A stretch of DNA of 15,881 nucleotides, taken from assembly GCA_011051815.1 (NCBI GenBank), contig DRKK01000050.1, positions 1-15,881 of the forward strand, read 5' to 3'. The stretch's first letter is position 1, and every line of letters starts with the position of its first letter. Shown here one piece after another: positions 1 to 8,859 of the stretch. Position numbers and translations under genes: made by a program. The notes under the pieces are model-generated. The model saw nothing but the letters and a program-made list of their open reading frames with translations, was not told where the DNA came from and did no database searches. The DNA comes from Sphingomonadales bacterium. GTDB lineage: Bacteria; Pseudomonadota; Alphaproteobacteria; Sphingomonadales; Emcibacteraceae.

Positions 1-2076
1 CCTGCCGAAACCACCGATCAATGGCGTGAGCTTGATCTGGATTTAGAGATGGCGTCCCGGGGTTTCATGCGTCTTGACGCCCCCGGTCCCCGGGAAGAGG
101 CGGGCATGATTGCCCTGATGTTGCGCGAGGGGCTGGAAACAGAAGGCCGGACAGCGGCCCTGATCACACCGGACCGGCAACTGGCGCGGCGGGTGGCCGG
201 GGAATTGAAACGCTGGGACATTCTCATTGATGACAGTGCCGGGATCCCCCTGCCCAACAGCCCGGCCGGTCTTTTTCTGCGGCTAACGGCGCAGATGGTG
301 GCCGATAAACTGTCACCAGTATCCCTGCTGTCGGTGCTGAAGCATCCCCTGTGCGCGGGCGGGCAGGCGGTGGGTGAATTCCGCAGGATGGTGCGCCTTC
401 TGGAAGAAAAGACCCTGCGCGGTCCCCGTCCGGTGGGCGGATGTGACGGCATGGCGCTGGCGGTGACAGAAAATGCGGACCTCAAAGACTGGTGGGCCGG
501 GTTGGCGGATATTATCGCCCCTTTTGAACAGGTGATGGCACAGGCGGAGGCCTCTTTCGAGGAGCTGCTGATCAGCCATGTGGAAATGGCGGAACGGCTT
601 TGCGCCACCTCTGACCGGGCGGGGGCGGCGCGCCTGTGGCAGGGGGACGCGGGTGAGGAAGCCGCTAAATTGATTGAGGGCCTGCATCAGGCGGCCCCCA
701 CCCTGCCGCATCTAAAGCCAGAAAGCTATCCGGCGTTGCTGGAGGTTTTCATGTCCGGGCTGACCGTCCGGCCCAAATATGGCCAGCATCCGCGCCTGAA
801 TATCTGGTCGCCGCTGGAGGCCCGCCTGCAACATACCGACCTTGTCATACTGGCGGGGCTGAATGAGGGTACATGGCCGCCGGAGCCACAGCCTGACCCG
901 TGGATGAGCCGCCCCATGCGCGCGGATTTTGGCCTGCCGTCACTGGAACGGAAAATCGGCCTCAGCGCCCATGACTTTGTTCAGGCGGCCTCGGGGGCAA
1001 AGGTGGTGCTGACCCGGGCGGAAAAGGTGGAGGGTACGCCCACAGTAAAATCCCGCTGGCTCAGCCGTCTGGACGCCATCGCCCCGCATATGGCCAAAAT
1101 GTCCGATATGTCCCATTGGCTCGACTGGTATTCTGCCCTTGATCGCCCGGACCGGAAGGTTGATATTACGCCGCCCAAACCGACGCCGCCGGTGACGGTG
1201 CGCCCGCGCCAATTATCGGTAACCCGGATCGAAAAATGGATGCAGGACCCCTATAGCATCTATGCGCGTCATATCCTAAAACTAGCCCCCCTTGATCCAT
1301 TGGATGCGGACCCCGGCGCGGCGGACAAGGGGACCATCATTCATGATGCCCTTGATAAATTTATGACGGAATATCCCGAATTCCTGCCCGATGATGCCGT
1401 GGCCCGACTCCTTGACATCGGACAAGAGAAATTTAAAAAGCATCTGGATCGCCCGCAGGTCCGCGCCTTCTGGTGGCCGCGCTTTGTTCAGGTGGCAGAG
1501 TGGTTCGTGAATCATGAAAAAACCTTGCGGCTCAGCTCAAAAACCGTCGCGACCGAGGTTAGCGCCCGACAGACGTTTGACCTGCCCGGCGGTGTCTTTA
1601 CCCTGACCGCAAAGGCTGACCGGATTGACCTTCTGGCTGATGACAGTTACAGCATCATAGATTACAAAACCGGGCAAAGCCCCACCGCGCGCAAGCTCCA
1701 TGCGGGCTATGCGCCGCAATTACCGTTGGAAGGGCTGATGGCCGCAAGCGGTAATTTCAAGGGCCTTGCCGCCGCCCCGGTCAGCGACCTGTCCTATTGG
1801 CAGTTAAAAGGCGGGGCGTTGGTGGCCAAAATTACCACGTTTAATAGTACAAGCCGGACAAAAATGGATGTAGAGGCGGTGATTTCCGCCGCCCATGACG
1901 GGCTTGTGCGGCTGGTGACCAGCTTCGACATGCCAGAAACGCCCTATCTGAATAACCCGCGCCCCGATAATCTGGGCTACGGTGAATATGATCATCTGGC
2001 CCGGACCAAAGAATGGCAGGGTAATGATCTGAGCGAGAGCGAACCCGCTTTGGCAAAAGGGGAGGAGACATCATGA
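1..2076 (+). CDS. addB: AddB, ATP-dependent helicase-nuclease subunit B (5' end outside window)
   Basis: Second subunit of the cytoplasmic AddAB (RexAB-like) enzyme, which resects double-strand breaks for RecA loading. The frame is open from base 1, so the N-terminus is cut off: 691 codons are visible of about 1,000 usual for the family, and the first in-frame ATG at 49 is probably internal. Visible parts are the end of an inactivated helicase-like core (the GLNEGTWPP segment near base 860 is typical of AddB) and a C-terminal RecB-family nuclease: GTIIHDALD near 1330, Asp of IIDYKTG at 1660-1662, and QLPLE near 1715. The cysteines that hold a 4Fe-4S cluster in Bacillus AddB are missing: the first position reads QDPYSIYAR and the C-terminal tail has no Cys. 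The ending YGEYDHLARTKEW resembles alphaproteobacterial AddB. It overlaps addA by 4 bases. Identity is firm; start unknown. Confidence 0.95.
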   Translation, partial: PAETTDQWRELDLDLEMASRGFMRLDAPGPREEAGMIALMLREGLETEGRTAALITPDRQLARRVAGELKRWDILIDDSAGIPLPNSPAGLFLRLTAQMVADKLSPVSLLSVLKHPLCAGGQAVGEFRRMVRLLEEKTLRGPRPVGGCDGMALAVTENADLKDWWAGLADIIAPFEQVMAQAEASFEELLISHVEMAERLCATSDRAGAARLWQGDAGEEAAKLIEGLHQAAPTLPHLKPESYPALLEVFMSGLTVRPKYGQHPRLNIWSPLEARLQHTDLVILAGLNEGTWPPEPQPDPWMSRPMRADFGLPSLERKIGLSAHDFVQAASGAKVVLTRAEKVEGTPTVKSRWLSRLDAIAPHMAKMSDMSHWLDWYSALDRPDRKVDITPPKPTPPVTVRPRQLSVTRIEKWMQDPYSIYARHILKLAPLDPLDADPGAADKGTIIHDALDKFMTEYPEFLPDDAVARLLDIGQEKFKKHLDRPQVRAFWWPRFVQVAEWFVNHEKTLRLSSKTVATEVSARQTFDLPGGVFTLTAKADRIDLLADDSYSIIDYKTGQSPTARKLHAGYAPQLPLEGLMAASGNFKGLAAAPVSDLSYWQLKGGALVAKITTFNSTSRTKMDVEAVISAAHDGLVRLVTSFDMPETPYLNNPRPDNLGYGEYDHLARTKEWQGNDLSESEPALAKGEETS

Positions 2077-5000
2077 CGTCACCGACCCTTGAGCAAAATC
2101 AGGCCTCTGATCCGGCGGCCTCTGTCTGGGTGGCGGCCTCAGCGGGGACGGGCAAGACCTTTGTCCTGACCAATCGGGTGTTGCGGCTATTGCTGAGGGA
2201 AGTGCCACCGGAGCATATATTATGCCTGACCTTCACCAAGGCGGCGGCGGCGGAGATGGCCAACCGGGTTAATGGACGGCTTGGCAAATGGGTTGCCTGT
2301 GACCGGCAACTGCTTTGTGCGGAACTGCAAAGCCTGACCGGACATATGCCGACCGAAAATGAGCAGGATCACGCCCGCAAGCTGTTCGCCCGGGTGCTGG
2401 AGGTGCCGGGGGGGCTGAAGATTCAGACCATCCATGCCTTTTGCCAGTCCCTGCTGGGTCGTTTTCCGCTGGAAGCCGGGATTGCGCCCCATTTTCAGGT
2501 CATGGACGAACGCACAACGCTGGAACATCTGTCCCGCGCCCGTGACGGCGTCCTGACCGAGGCCCTGCCGGAGGTTAATCCGGCGCTGGCCCATGCGTTG
2601 TCTCATATTTCCCACAAGGTGACGGAAAATACCTTTGCCGATTTAATTCGGGAGCTGATCGGTCAGCGAAGTGGTCTGGAACGTATGATGCGCCGTTTCG
2701 GCACAGTGGACCGGGCGGTTCGGGCCATGGAAAAGATGCTGGGCCTATCCGCCGCGGATAATCGGGACAGTATTTTGCAGGCTGCCTGCATGGCAGAAAA
2801 TTTTGACGGCGCGGGATTGCGCCAGGCCGTGGAAGCCCTGCTCACAGGCAGCCCGGCCAATCAGAAGGTGGCGACGGTGATGGCCCGTTGGTTGTCAGAG
2901 CCGGAAAGCCGCTGTGCGGATTTTCAGAAATACCGGGATGTTTTCCTGACCAAAGACGGCGGCATTCGCAAATATCTTATGGTCAAGCCGGTGGCTGATG
3001 CCAACCCGGCGGCCTTTGCGGCCATGACGGCGGAGGCCGAACGGCTGTGCCGGCTTGAGGAAAAGCTGAACCTGCTGACCCTACGGGACAACAGCCGGGC
3101 GTTGCTGACCATGGGGGCGGCCATGATGACGGCCTTCAGGGACAGCAAGACCCGTCACGGGGTGATGGATTATGACGATTTGATCCTTAATGTCACCGCC
3201 CTCATCGGCCGGACGAGTATCGCCGATTGGATACTCTATAAGCTGGACGGTGGTATTGATCATATCCTCATTGATGAGGCACAGGATACCAACCCGGAAC
3301 AATGGCAGGTGGTCAAAACCCTGGCCAATGAATTTTTTGTTGGCGAGGGACAGCGGCAAGGTCCGCGTACCATCTTTGCGGTTGGTGATGTGAAGCAGTC
3401 CATCTATTCCTTTCAACGGGCGGACCCTAGGGAATTTGTTGACGGGCGACATCTGTTCCAGAAAAAGGCAACGGATGCAGGCCATGATTTTCATAATGTA
3501 AGCCTTGCCCTGTCGTTCCGTTCCACGGCGGCGGTTCTATCGGCGGTGGACCGGGTCTTTGAGCCACCCCTGCACCGTATGGCGATTTCCTTTAGTGAGG
3601 ATATTATCCTGCATCGGCCTTCTCGCAGCGGTCAGGCGGGACTGGTGGAAATCTGGCCCGTTGAAAAGGTCGCAGAAACACCTCCTGATGAGGATTGGGC
3701 GCCGCCAATCATTCAACAGCCCGCCCATACCCCCGAAATGGCCTTGGCCAAAAATATCGCGGACCGGATTGCAGGCTGGATTGAGGGTCAGGAAATGCTG
3801 CCTGCCCGGGGCCGTCCGATCCGGGCCGGGGATATCATGATCCTTGTGCGGCGGCGGACAAAATTTGATGACTTTATGATCCGGGCGTTAAAGGCGCGCA
3901 ATATTCCGGTCGCCGGGCAGGACAAGATGCTGCTTAGTGATCAGATTGCGGTCATGGACCTTGTGGCCGTGGGCAATTTTGTTCTGCTGCCGGAGGATGA
4001 CCTGACCCTTGCCGTGGTGCTGAAAAGCCCGCTTGTCGGCTTTAACGAGGAACAGCTTTATGATCTGGCCCATGGGCGGCGGGGCAGCCTGTGGTCAGCC
4101 TTGCGTGATCGGCGGGCGGAATTTGCCGAGGCCCATGGTTTCCTCATGGCCTGCCTAAATTATGCCGACACCGCGCCGCCTTTTGAATTTTACAGCCATC
4201 TGTTAACCGGCCTTGGCGGGCGGGAAAAGCTGCTGGCCCGGCTGGGGGCAGAGGCCAATGATCCCATTGATGAATTTCTGCAACTGGCCATGGGCTATGA
4301 GGTTAATAATATTTCCGCGCTGCAGGGCTTCCTGAGCTGGCTTGACCGGGGTGATGTGAATATCAAGCGCGATATGGAACAGGGACAGGATCAGGTGCGG
4401 ATCATGACCGTTCACGGGGCCAAGGGGCTTCAGGCCCCGGTGGTTATCCTGCCCGATACCTGTCAGGTGCCCAAAAAGGGGGCGGCGTTATTATGGGCCG
4501 GGGATAAAGAACAAGACGGCCCGCTGCTTTTCTGGCCCGGCAACAAGAAATTTGAGCTGGGGCCGCTGGAGGCGGCGCGGGCAGAGATAAACCTAATCCG
4601 GGACCGGGAGTATCTGCGGCTGCTCTATGTGGCCATGACCCGGGCGGAGGACAGGCTCTATATCGCCGGATGGGAAGGCAAAAAGGCCCGCAGTGAGACC
4701 TGCTGGTATGACTTGATCACCACCGCATTGGCAGAGATGCCGGATGTGGTTGCCGGTGATGAGGATAAGGACGGTTATCTGTTGCGTCTGACCTGTGTGG
4801 GGGACAAGAAGATTTCCGAGGCGGTTGCCGGGGGCGGGCGAACCGGGGCGGAAAAGCCGCTGCCAGAGTGGGCGCGGGCCATGCCGATGGCGGAACCGGC
4901 CCCGTCCCGCCCTTTAAGCCCGTCCCGCCCGGTGGAGGATGAACCGGCGGTGATCAGCCCGCTCAAGGCCGTGTCACAGCGGGACAAGGATCATCAGCGA

Positions 5001-5489
5001 TACCATCGGGGGCGGCTTATTCACCGTCTGCTGGAAATTCTGCCCGATATGGTGGCGGGGGAACGGGAACAGGCGGCGCGGCATTTCCTGAGCCATAAGG
5101 CCCATGATTTGATCCCCACAGATATTGACCGGATTATCGCTCAAATCACAGAAATTTTGACCGCACCCGATTTTGCGGAAGTTTTTTCGCCCCACAGCCG
5201 GGCAGAGGTCTCCATTGTCGGGCTGGCGGGTACTCATCCGGTGTCGGGACAGGTGGACCGGCTTGTGGTGCGGGACCATGATATATTGATCATTGATTAC
5301 AAAACCAATCGTCCGCCGCCAAAGGACGCACAGGATGTGCCGTCCCTCTATTTGCGTCAGATGGCGGCTTATCGGGCGGTTCTGACCGATATTTACCCGG
5401 GCAAGGCCATCAGGTGCCTGTTGCTCTGGACGGATGTGGCCCGGTTGATGGAATTGCCGCCGGATATGCTGGACCAGATTAAATTTTAG
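2073..5489 (+). CDS. addA: AddA, ATP-dependent helicase-nuclease subunit A (complete)
   Basis: Motor subunit of AddAB: a UvrD/RecB-type superfamily 1A 3'-5' helicase with a C-terminal nuclease, 1,138 residues. Motifs in order: Q-like LEQNQ (6-10); Walker A ASAGTGKT (22-29, Lys28); IQTIHAFCQS (motif Ia region); Walker B DEAQD (401-405); VGDVKQSIYSFQRA (motif III); LALSFRS (motif IV); MTVHGAKGLQ (motif V); LLYVAMTRAEDRLY (motif VI). After a Pro-rich linker comes the RecB-like nuclease, with His984 in GRLIH, Asp in GQVDR, D1075-Y-K1077 in IIDYKTN, and YLRQMAAYR. All catalytic residues seen are intact. The ATG lies inside the addB stop (ATGA) with GGAGG at 2061-2065, 7 bases upstream, which fixes the start and suggests equal output of the two subunits. 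It is expected to use the AddB partner encoded just upstream. Confidence 0.97.
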   Translation: MTSPTLEQNQASDPAASVWVAASAGTGKTFVLTNRVLRLLLREVPPEHILCLTFTKAAAAEMANRVNGRLGKWVACDRQLLCAELQSLTGHMPTENEQDHARKLFARVLEVPGGLKIQTIHAFCQSLLGRFPLEAGIAPHFQVMDERTTLEHLSRARDGVLTEALPEVNPALAHALSHISHKVTENTFADLIRELIGQRSGLERMMRRFGTVDRAVRAMEKMLGLSAADNRDSILQAACMAENFDGAGLRQAVEALLTGSPANQKVATVMARWLSEPESRCADFQKYRDVFLTKDGGIRKYLMVKPVADANPAAFAAMTAEAERLCRLEEKLNLLTLRDNSRALLTMGAAMMTAFRDSKTRHGVMDYDDLILNVTALIGRTSIADWILYKLDGGIDHILIDEAQDTNPEQWQVVKTLANEFFVGEGQRQGPRTIFAVGDVKQSIYSFQRADPREFVDGRHLFQKKATDAGHDFHNVSLALSFRSTAAVLSAVDRVFEPPLHRMAISFSEDIILHRPSRSGQAGLVEIWPVEKVAETPPDEDWAPPIIQQPAHTPEMALAKNIADRIAGWIEGQEMLPARGRPIRAGDIMILVRRRTKFDDFMIRALKARNIPVAGQDKMLLSDQIAVMDLVAVGNFVLLPEDDLTLAVVLKSPLVGFNEEQLYDLAHGRRGSLWSALRDRRAEFAEAHGFLMACLNYADTAPPFEFYSHLLTGLGGREKLLARLGAEANDPIDEFLQLAMGYEVNNISALQGFLSWLDRGDVNIKRDMEQGQDQVRIMTVHGAKGLQAPVVILPDTCQVPKKGAALLWAGDKEQDGPLLFWPGNKKFELGPLEAARAEINLIRDREYLRLLYVAMTRAEDRLYIAGWEGKKARSETCWYDLITTALAEMPDVVAGDEDKDGYLLRLTCVGDKKISEAVAGGGRTGAEKPLPEWARAMPMAEPAPSRPLSPSRPVEDEPAVISPLKAVSQRDKDHQRYHRGRLIHRLLEILPDMVAGEREQAARHFLSHKAHDLIPTDIDRIIAQITEILTAPDFAEVFSPHSRAEVSIVGLAGTHPVSGQVDRLVVRDHDILIIDYKTNRPPPKDAQDVPSLYLRQMAAYRAVLTDIYPGKAIRCLLLWTDVARLMELPPDMLDQIKF

Positions 5490-5508
5490 GGTCTTTGTGT
5501 TCTTTCCC

Positions 5509-5537
5509 TTGACGGATGTGGGGCGGCTTCCTACATT
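5509..5537 (+). promoter_or_regulatory. Sigma70-type promoter for trxA
   Basis: TTGACG at 5509-5514 and TACATT at 5532-5537 are separated by exactly 17 bases. The -35 box matches the TTGACA consensus at 5 of 6 positions and the -10 box matches TATAAT at 4 of 6. It lies in the 86-base gap after addA. A start about 7 bases downstream would give a leader of roughly 30 bases. It implies that trxA is transcribed separately from addBA. This is a consensus match only; no transcript data are available here. Confidence 0.6.
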
Positions 5538-5560
5538 TGGGAAGAAGATATATTTTGGAT

Positions 5561-5565
5561 AAGGA
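5561..5565 (+). promoter_or_regulatory. Ribosome binding site of trxA
   Basis: AAGGA lies 10 bases before the ATG at 5576 and is followed by an A-rich run. It decides the start: the in-frame ATG at 5516 lies within the -35 to -10 spacer of the promoter and would add 20 residues that are not part of thioredoxin. Confidence 0.6.
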
Positions 5566-5575
5566 TTTAAAAAAA

Positions 5576-5896
5576 ATGAGTGTGATTAAGGTTACGGACA
5601 GCGAATTTCAGGAAAAAGTGTTAAATTCCGACAAGCTGGTATTGGTGGATTTCTGGGCGGAATGGTGTGGACCTTGTAAGCAGATTGGCCCCATTCTGGA
5701 TCAGATTGCCGATGAAATGGGCGACAGCCTGACGGTGGCCAAGGTGAATATCGACGAAAACCCCAACAGTCCCACCAGCTACGGCGTGCGCAGTATCCCG
5801 ACTATGCTGTTGATCAAGGGCGGTGAAGTGGCCGCCATGAAAGTAGGCTCCTGTTCCAAGTCTGACCTTGAAAGCTGGATCAAGGACAACAGCTAA
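5576..5896 (+). CDS. trxA: Thioredoxin
   Basis: Small cytoplasmic disulfide reductase, 106 residues, the usual length of thioredoxin 1; it is reduced by thioredoxin reductase and serves ribonucleotide reductase, methionine sulfoxide reductases and other targets. The active site is WCGPC (Cys31 and Cys34), preceded by VDFWAEW with the buried Asp25. The cis-proline loop is RSIPT (Pro75), and GG at 82-83 and Gly91 are in place. Unusually there is a third cysteine, Cys93, in GSCSKS, two residues after the conserved Gly91 at the substrate groove, where Escherichia coli has GALSKG. The start is chosen by the ribosome site and by homology. The gene follows addA, as is common in alphaproteobacteria, and has its own likely promoter. 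Its TAA overlaps the stop codon of convergent folC. Confidence 0.95.
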   Translation: MSVIKVTDSEFQEKVLNSDKLVLVDFWAEWCGPCKQIGPILDQIADEMGDSLTVAKVNIDENPNSPTSYGVRSIPTMLLIKGGEVAAMKVGSCSKSDLESWIKDNS

Positions 5897-7173
5897 TCAG
5901 GTATCAGGTCATTTTCCGCCAGAATCTGACCCGCAAGATATAGCGATCCACAAATCAGGACCCGTATGGGGCCTGTTGCATCAATTAAGCGAAGCGCCTC
6001 TGTCACTGACGGGGCGCTTTGGGCATTCAGGCCAGCTTTTCGGGCTAGTTTCGTTATGGCATCTGCATTATGGCTGTCTTCGCCCATGACTTTGACGCCG
6101 TAGAATTTCGCCACATGACCCGCAATGGGGATCAGGAAACCGACCGCATCCTTATTGGCCATCATGCCACAGATTATATAGAGAGGCCGCTCGTCCGGGG
6201 CGGCAAAAAAATCAGCCAGAATTTGACCTGCCGCCGGATTATGGCCGCCGTCCAGCCATAGCGCACTGCCCATGGGCAACATCCGGCCATAAGGGCTGTC
6301 CGTTATATCTTGCAGGCGCGCGGGCCAGTGGGCGGATGTGATGCCCCGGGCGATCTCCTCCGAAGTGACAGCGACCGTATCCTGATGACGCAGGCAGGCA
6401 ATGGCTAGCCCCGCATTGGTGATTTGATGGGGACCATGCAAATTGGGGCGGGGCAGGCTGAGACTTCCCCTGCTATCCTGATAGGTAAACCCGTCTGTCA
6501 TTTTATGCACTGACCAGTCATCGACGATTGTTGCCCCCACTTCCCGGCCGTGATCCACGATGGCTTTTTTTGCGGCGGGGGCCTGCGGAGCTAGAATGAG
6601 GGGAACGCCGTTTTTGGCGATGCCTGCCTTTTCATGGGCGATACCAGCCAGTTCCGTGCCGAGGAATTGTTCATGGTCGATAGAGACCGGGGTGATCACG
6701 GTGCTGAGGGGCTTGTCCACCACATTGGTGGCATCCAGCCGCCCGCCAAGGCCCACTTCCATGAGCAGAATATCCGCAGGACTTTGGGCAAAGGCCATCA
6801 GGGCAACGGCGGTGGTGATCTCAAAATAGGTGATCGGCGTATCGCCATTGATTTTCTCACAGGCGATGAGGTTGTTCAGCAGGCGGCCCTCATCAATGAT
6901 TTTGCCGGCCAGCCGGATGCGTTCGGCAAACCGGACCAGATGGGGCGAGCTATAGACATGAACCCGCAGGTTAGCGGCCTCCAATATGGCGCGCAGATAG
7001 GCCACCGTGGAGCCTTTGCCATTGGTGCCCGCCACATGAATAACGGGCGGTAATTTATCTTCGGGATGGCTGAGCTTTTCCAGCAACCGTTCCATGCGCC
7101 CCAGACTTAGGTCGATCTTCTTGGGATGGAGCCGCTGCAGCCGCGCCAGTACCCTGTCAGATGTGGTGGTCAT
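5893..7173 (-). CDS. folC: Bifunctional folylpolyglutamate synthase / dihydrofolate synthase
   Basis: Adds glutamate to dihydropteroate to make dihydrofolate, then extends the polyglutamate tail of folates; an ATP-dependent Mur-ligase-family enzyme of the cytoplasm. At 426 residues it has the full family length. Visible motifs are the P-loop in HVAGTNGKGST (46-56, Lys53), YFEITTAVA, EVGLGGRLDATN (omega-loop region and metal-binding Glu), SIDHEQFLG, HEKAGI, WPARLQ, and LWLDGGHNPAA at the C-terminal domain. Whether it has both activities or only one cannot be decided from sequence alone; bacterial FolC with this motif set is usually bifunctional. The ATG directly abuts the accD stop (TGAATG), so translation is probably coupled, and it is the last gene of the operon. 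It ends head-on with trxA, leaving no spacer for a terminator. Confidence 0.95.
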   Translation of the reverse strand: MTTTSDRVLARLQRLHPKKIDLSLGRMERLLEKLSHPEDKLPPVIHVAGTNGKGSTVAYLRAILEAANLRVHVYSSPHLVRFAERIRLAGKIIDEGRLLNNLIACEKINGDTPITYFEITTAVALMAFAQSPADILLMEVGLGGRLDATNVVDKPLSTVITPVSIDHEQFLGTELAGIAHEKAGIAKNGVPLILAPQAPAAKKAIVDHGREVGATIVDDWSVHKMTDGFTYQDSRGSLSLPRPNLHGPHQITNAGLAIACLRHQDTVAVTSEEIARGITSAHWPARLQDITDSPYGRMLPMGSALWLDGGHNPAAGQILADFFAAPDERPLYIICGMMANKDAVGFLIPIAGHVAKFYGVKVMGEDSHNADAITKLARKAGLNAQSAPSVTEALRLIDATGPIRVLICGSLYLAGQILAENDLIPD

Positions 7174-8037
7174 TCAGGCCGCTTTGGCTTGCTTGCAGAG
7201 CAGGCCCAGAAGCTGGATCAGCTTGCCTCGCATTTCATGGCGGTGGACGATCATGTCAACCATGCCATGCTCGAACAGATATTCGGACTTCTGAAAGCCC
7301 TCGGGCAGTTCTTCACGGATGGTGTCTTTGATCACCCGCGGCCCGGCAAAACAGATCAGCGCATTTGGCTCGGCTATCTGCACATCCCCCAACATGGCGT
7401 AGGAGGCGGTAACGCCGCCTGTGGTCGGATCGGTGAGGACGACGATATAGGGCAAGCCCGCATCCTTGACCATTTCAACGGCCACCGTGGTCCGGGGCAT
7501 TTGCATCAGGGACAGGATACCTTCCTGCATGCGTGCGCCGCCCGCGGCCGTGAATAGCACCAGGGGGGCCTTTTTTGAAACCGCATGTTCCGCCGCCGCA
7601 ATGATTCCATTGCCCACGCCCATGCCCATGGAGCCGCCCATGAACAGGAAATTCTGGACCGCGATAACTGCGTTCATATTGCCTATTTGGCCGTAAGCCA
7701 CGGCGATGGCGTCATCATAATCGCAATTGGCGCGCGCGGCCTTCAGCCGATCGGTATATTTCTTCTGATCCCTGAATTTCAGGGGGTCACTGTTGGGTTT
7801 TGGCAGGTCGATGAGGGCATATTTTCCGTCATTGAACAGATGCTTGAACCGGGTTTCCGGCCCGATGCGCCCGTGAAAGCCACAGCTCTGACAGACGGAC
7901 TGAATTTCCAGATAATCTTTCAGATACAGCAGTTGGCCGCAGCCTTTGCATTTATGCCACAGGTTGTCCGGTGTTTCTTTTTTCTTTTCAAGAACCGCCT
8001 GAATTTTCGGACGGACGAAATTGGTTATCCAGTTCAT
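7174..8037 (-). CDS. accD: Acetyl-CoA carboxylase carboxyltransferase subunit beta
   Basis: Beta subunit of the carboxyltransferase that, with AccA, moves CO2 from biotinyl-AccB to acetyl-CoA to give malonyl-CoA, the first committed step of fatty acid synthesis. The 287 residues begin with the AccD zinc ribbon: Cys30 and Cys33 (CKGC), Cys49 and Cys52 (CQSC). The crotonase-like carboxylase core follows: FMGGSMGMGVG, FTAAGGARMQEG, TDPTTGGVTASYAMLGD and FAGPRVI. All the elements expected for a working subunit are present. The ATG overlaps the trpA stop by 4 bases (ATGA). An accD-folC pair after trpA is common in alphaproteobacteria. accA is not in the window. Confidence 0.97.
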   Translation of the reverse strand: MNWITNFVRPKIQAVLEKKKETPDNLWHKCKGCGQLLYLKDYLEIQSVCQSCGFHGRIGPETRFKHLFNDGKYALIDLPKPNSDPLKFRDQKKYTDRLKAARANCDYDDAIAVAYGQIGNMNAVIAVQNFLFMGGSMGMGVGNGIIAAAEHAVSKKAPLVLFTAAGGARMQEGILSLMQMPRTTVAVEMVKDAGLPYIVVLTDPTTGGVTASYAMLGDVQIAEPNALICFAGPRVIKDTIREELPEGFQKSEYLFEHGMVDMIVHRHEMRGKLIQLLGLLCKQAKAA

Positions 8038-8858
8038 TCTGCACCTACACTCCGGCTAAGGCTTTTAACAAAGTCAAGGACTCTACTGGTAAGTTCAGGA
8101 TTTGCAAGCCCTTCTTGATCAATATTAGACTGAATAATGTTAACAATTGCCGAACCGACCACCACCGCATCGGAAAATTTGGCGAAATTCTGCGCGTTTT
8201 CAGGGGTTTTAATGCCAAAGCCCACCGCAACCGGCAGATTGGTCTGTTGGCGGATCATGTCCACCGCCACCTTCACCGGGTCCAGGTCCGGGGCCGCCGT
8301 CCCGGTGATTCCCGCAATAGATACATAATAGAGAAAACCTGATGCATTCCGTAAAATATGGTCAAGCCGCGCGGGGTCCGTGGTGGGGGTCGCCAGATGG
8401 ATACAGCCCATGCCCGCCGCTTTGGCCGGGTGGGCAAGTTCGTTATCTTCTTCCGGGGGCAGGTCAACAATGATCAGCCCGTCCACCCCGGCCTCCAGCG
8501 CATCGGCGAGGAAGGCATCCACGCCGTAAATATAGACCGGATTATAATAGCCCATCAGAATGATAGGGGTTGTCTTATCCTGAACCCGGAAATCACGGAC
8601 CATTTGCAGGGTCCTCCGCACCGTCATATCACCCGCGAGCGCCCGGATGCTGGCGGCTTGTATGGCGGGGCCATCGGCCATGGGGTCGGAAAAGGGCATG
8701 CCCAGTTCGATAATATCCGCCCCGGCGGTGGGCAGGCCGCGCAAAATAGTGAGGGCGGTGTCATAATCTGGGTCCCCCGCCGTGGTGAAGGTGATCAAAG
8801 CCGCCCGCCCTTGGGCTTTCAGGTCGGCAAATCTTTTTTCGATGCGTTCAAGTCCCAT
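8034..8858 (-). CDS. trpA: Tryptophan synthase alpha subunit
   Basis: Cleaves indole-3-glycerol phosphate to indole and glyceraldehyde 3-phosphate; indole then passes by tunnel to the beta subunit. A 274-residue TIM barrel. Catalytic residues are Glu51 in IELGMPFSDP and Asp62 in MADGP, matching E. coli Glu49 and Asp60. TTAGDP, IIVDLPPEE, YYVSIAGITGT and the phosphate-binding VGFGI and VVGSAIV segments are all present. The frame stays open to an earlier ATG at 8918, but that would overlap trpB by 59 bases and add 20 non-homologous residues. The chosen ATG is one base after the trpB stop (TAAcATG) and has GGAG 7 bases upstream at 8866-8869, and MGLERIEKRF fits the family N-terminus. It overlaps accD by 4 bases. 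Confidence 0.96.
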   Translation of the reverse strand: MGLERIEKRFADLKAQGRAALITFTTAGDPDYDTALTILRGLPTAGADIIELGMPFSDPMADGPAIQAASIRALAGDMTVRRTLQMVRDFRVQDKTTPIILMGYYNPVYIYGVDAFLADALEAGVDGLIIVDLPPEEDNELAHPAKAAGMGCIHLATPTTDPARLDHILRNASGFLYYVSIAGITGTAAPDLDPVKVAVDMIRQQTNLPVAVGFGIKTPENAQNFAKFSDAVVVGSAIVNIIQSNIDQEGLANPELTSRVLDFVKSLSRSVGAE

Positions 8859-8859
8859 G

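Noticed and set aside
5516..5575. Longer thioredoxin start adding 20 residues
   Set aside because: The ATG is inside the promoter spacer, lacks a ribosome site, and the added residues are not thioredoxin sequence. The ATG at 5576 has AAGGA at a good distance.
5866..5885. Inverted repeat near the end of trxA as a terminator
   Set aside because: The stem is only six pairs with an 8-base loop, lies in coding sequence and has no T-run on either strand.
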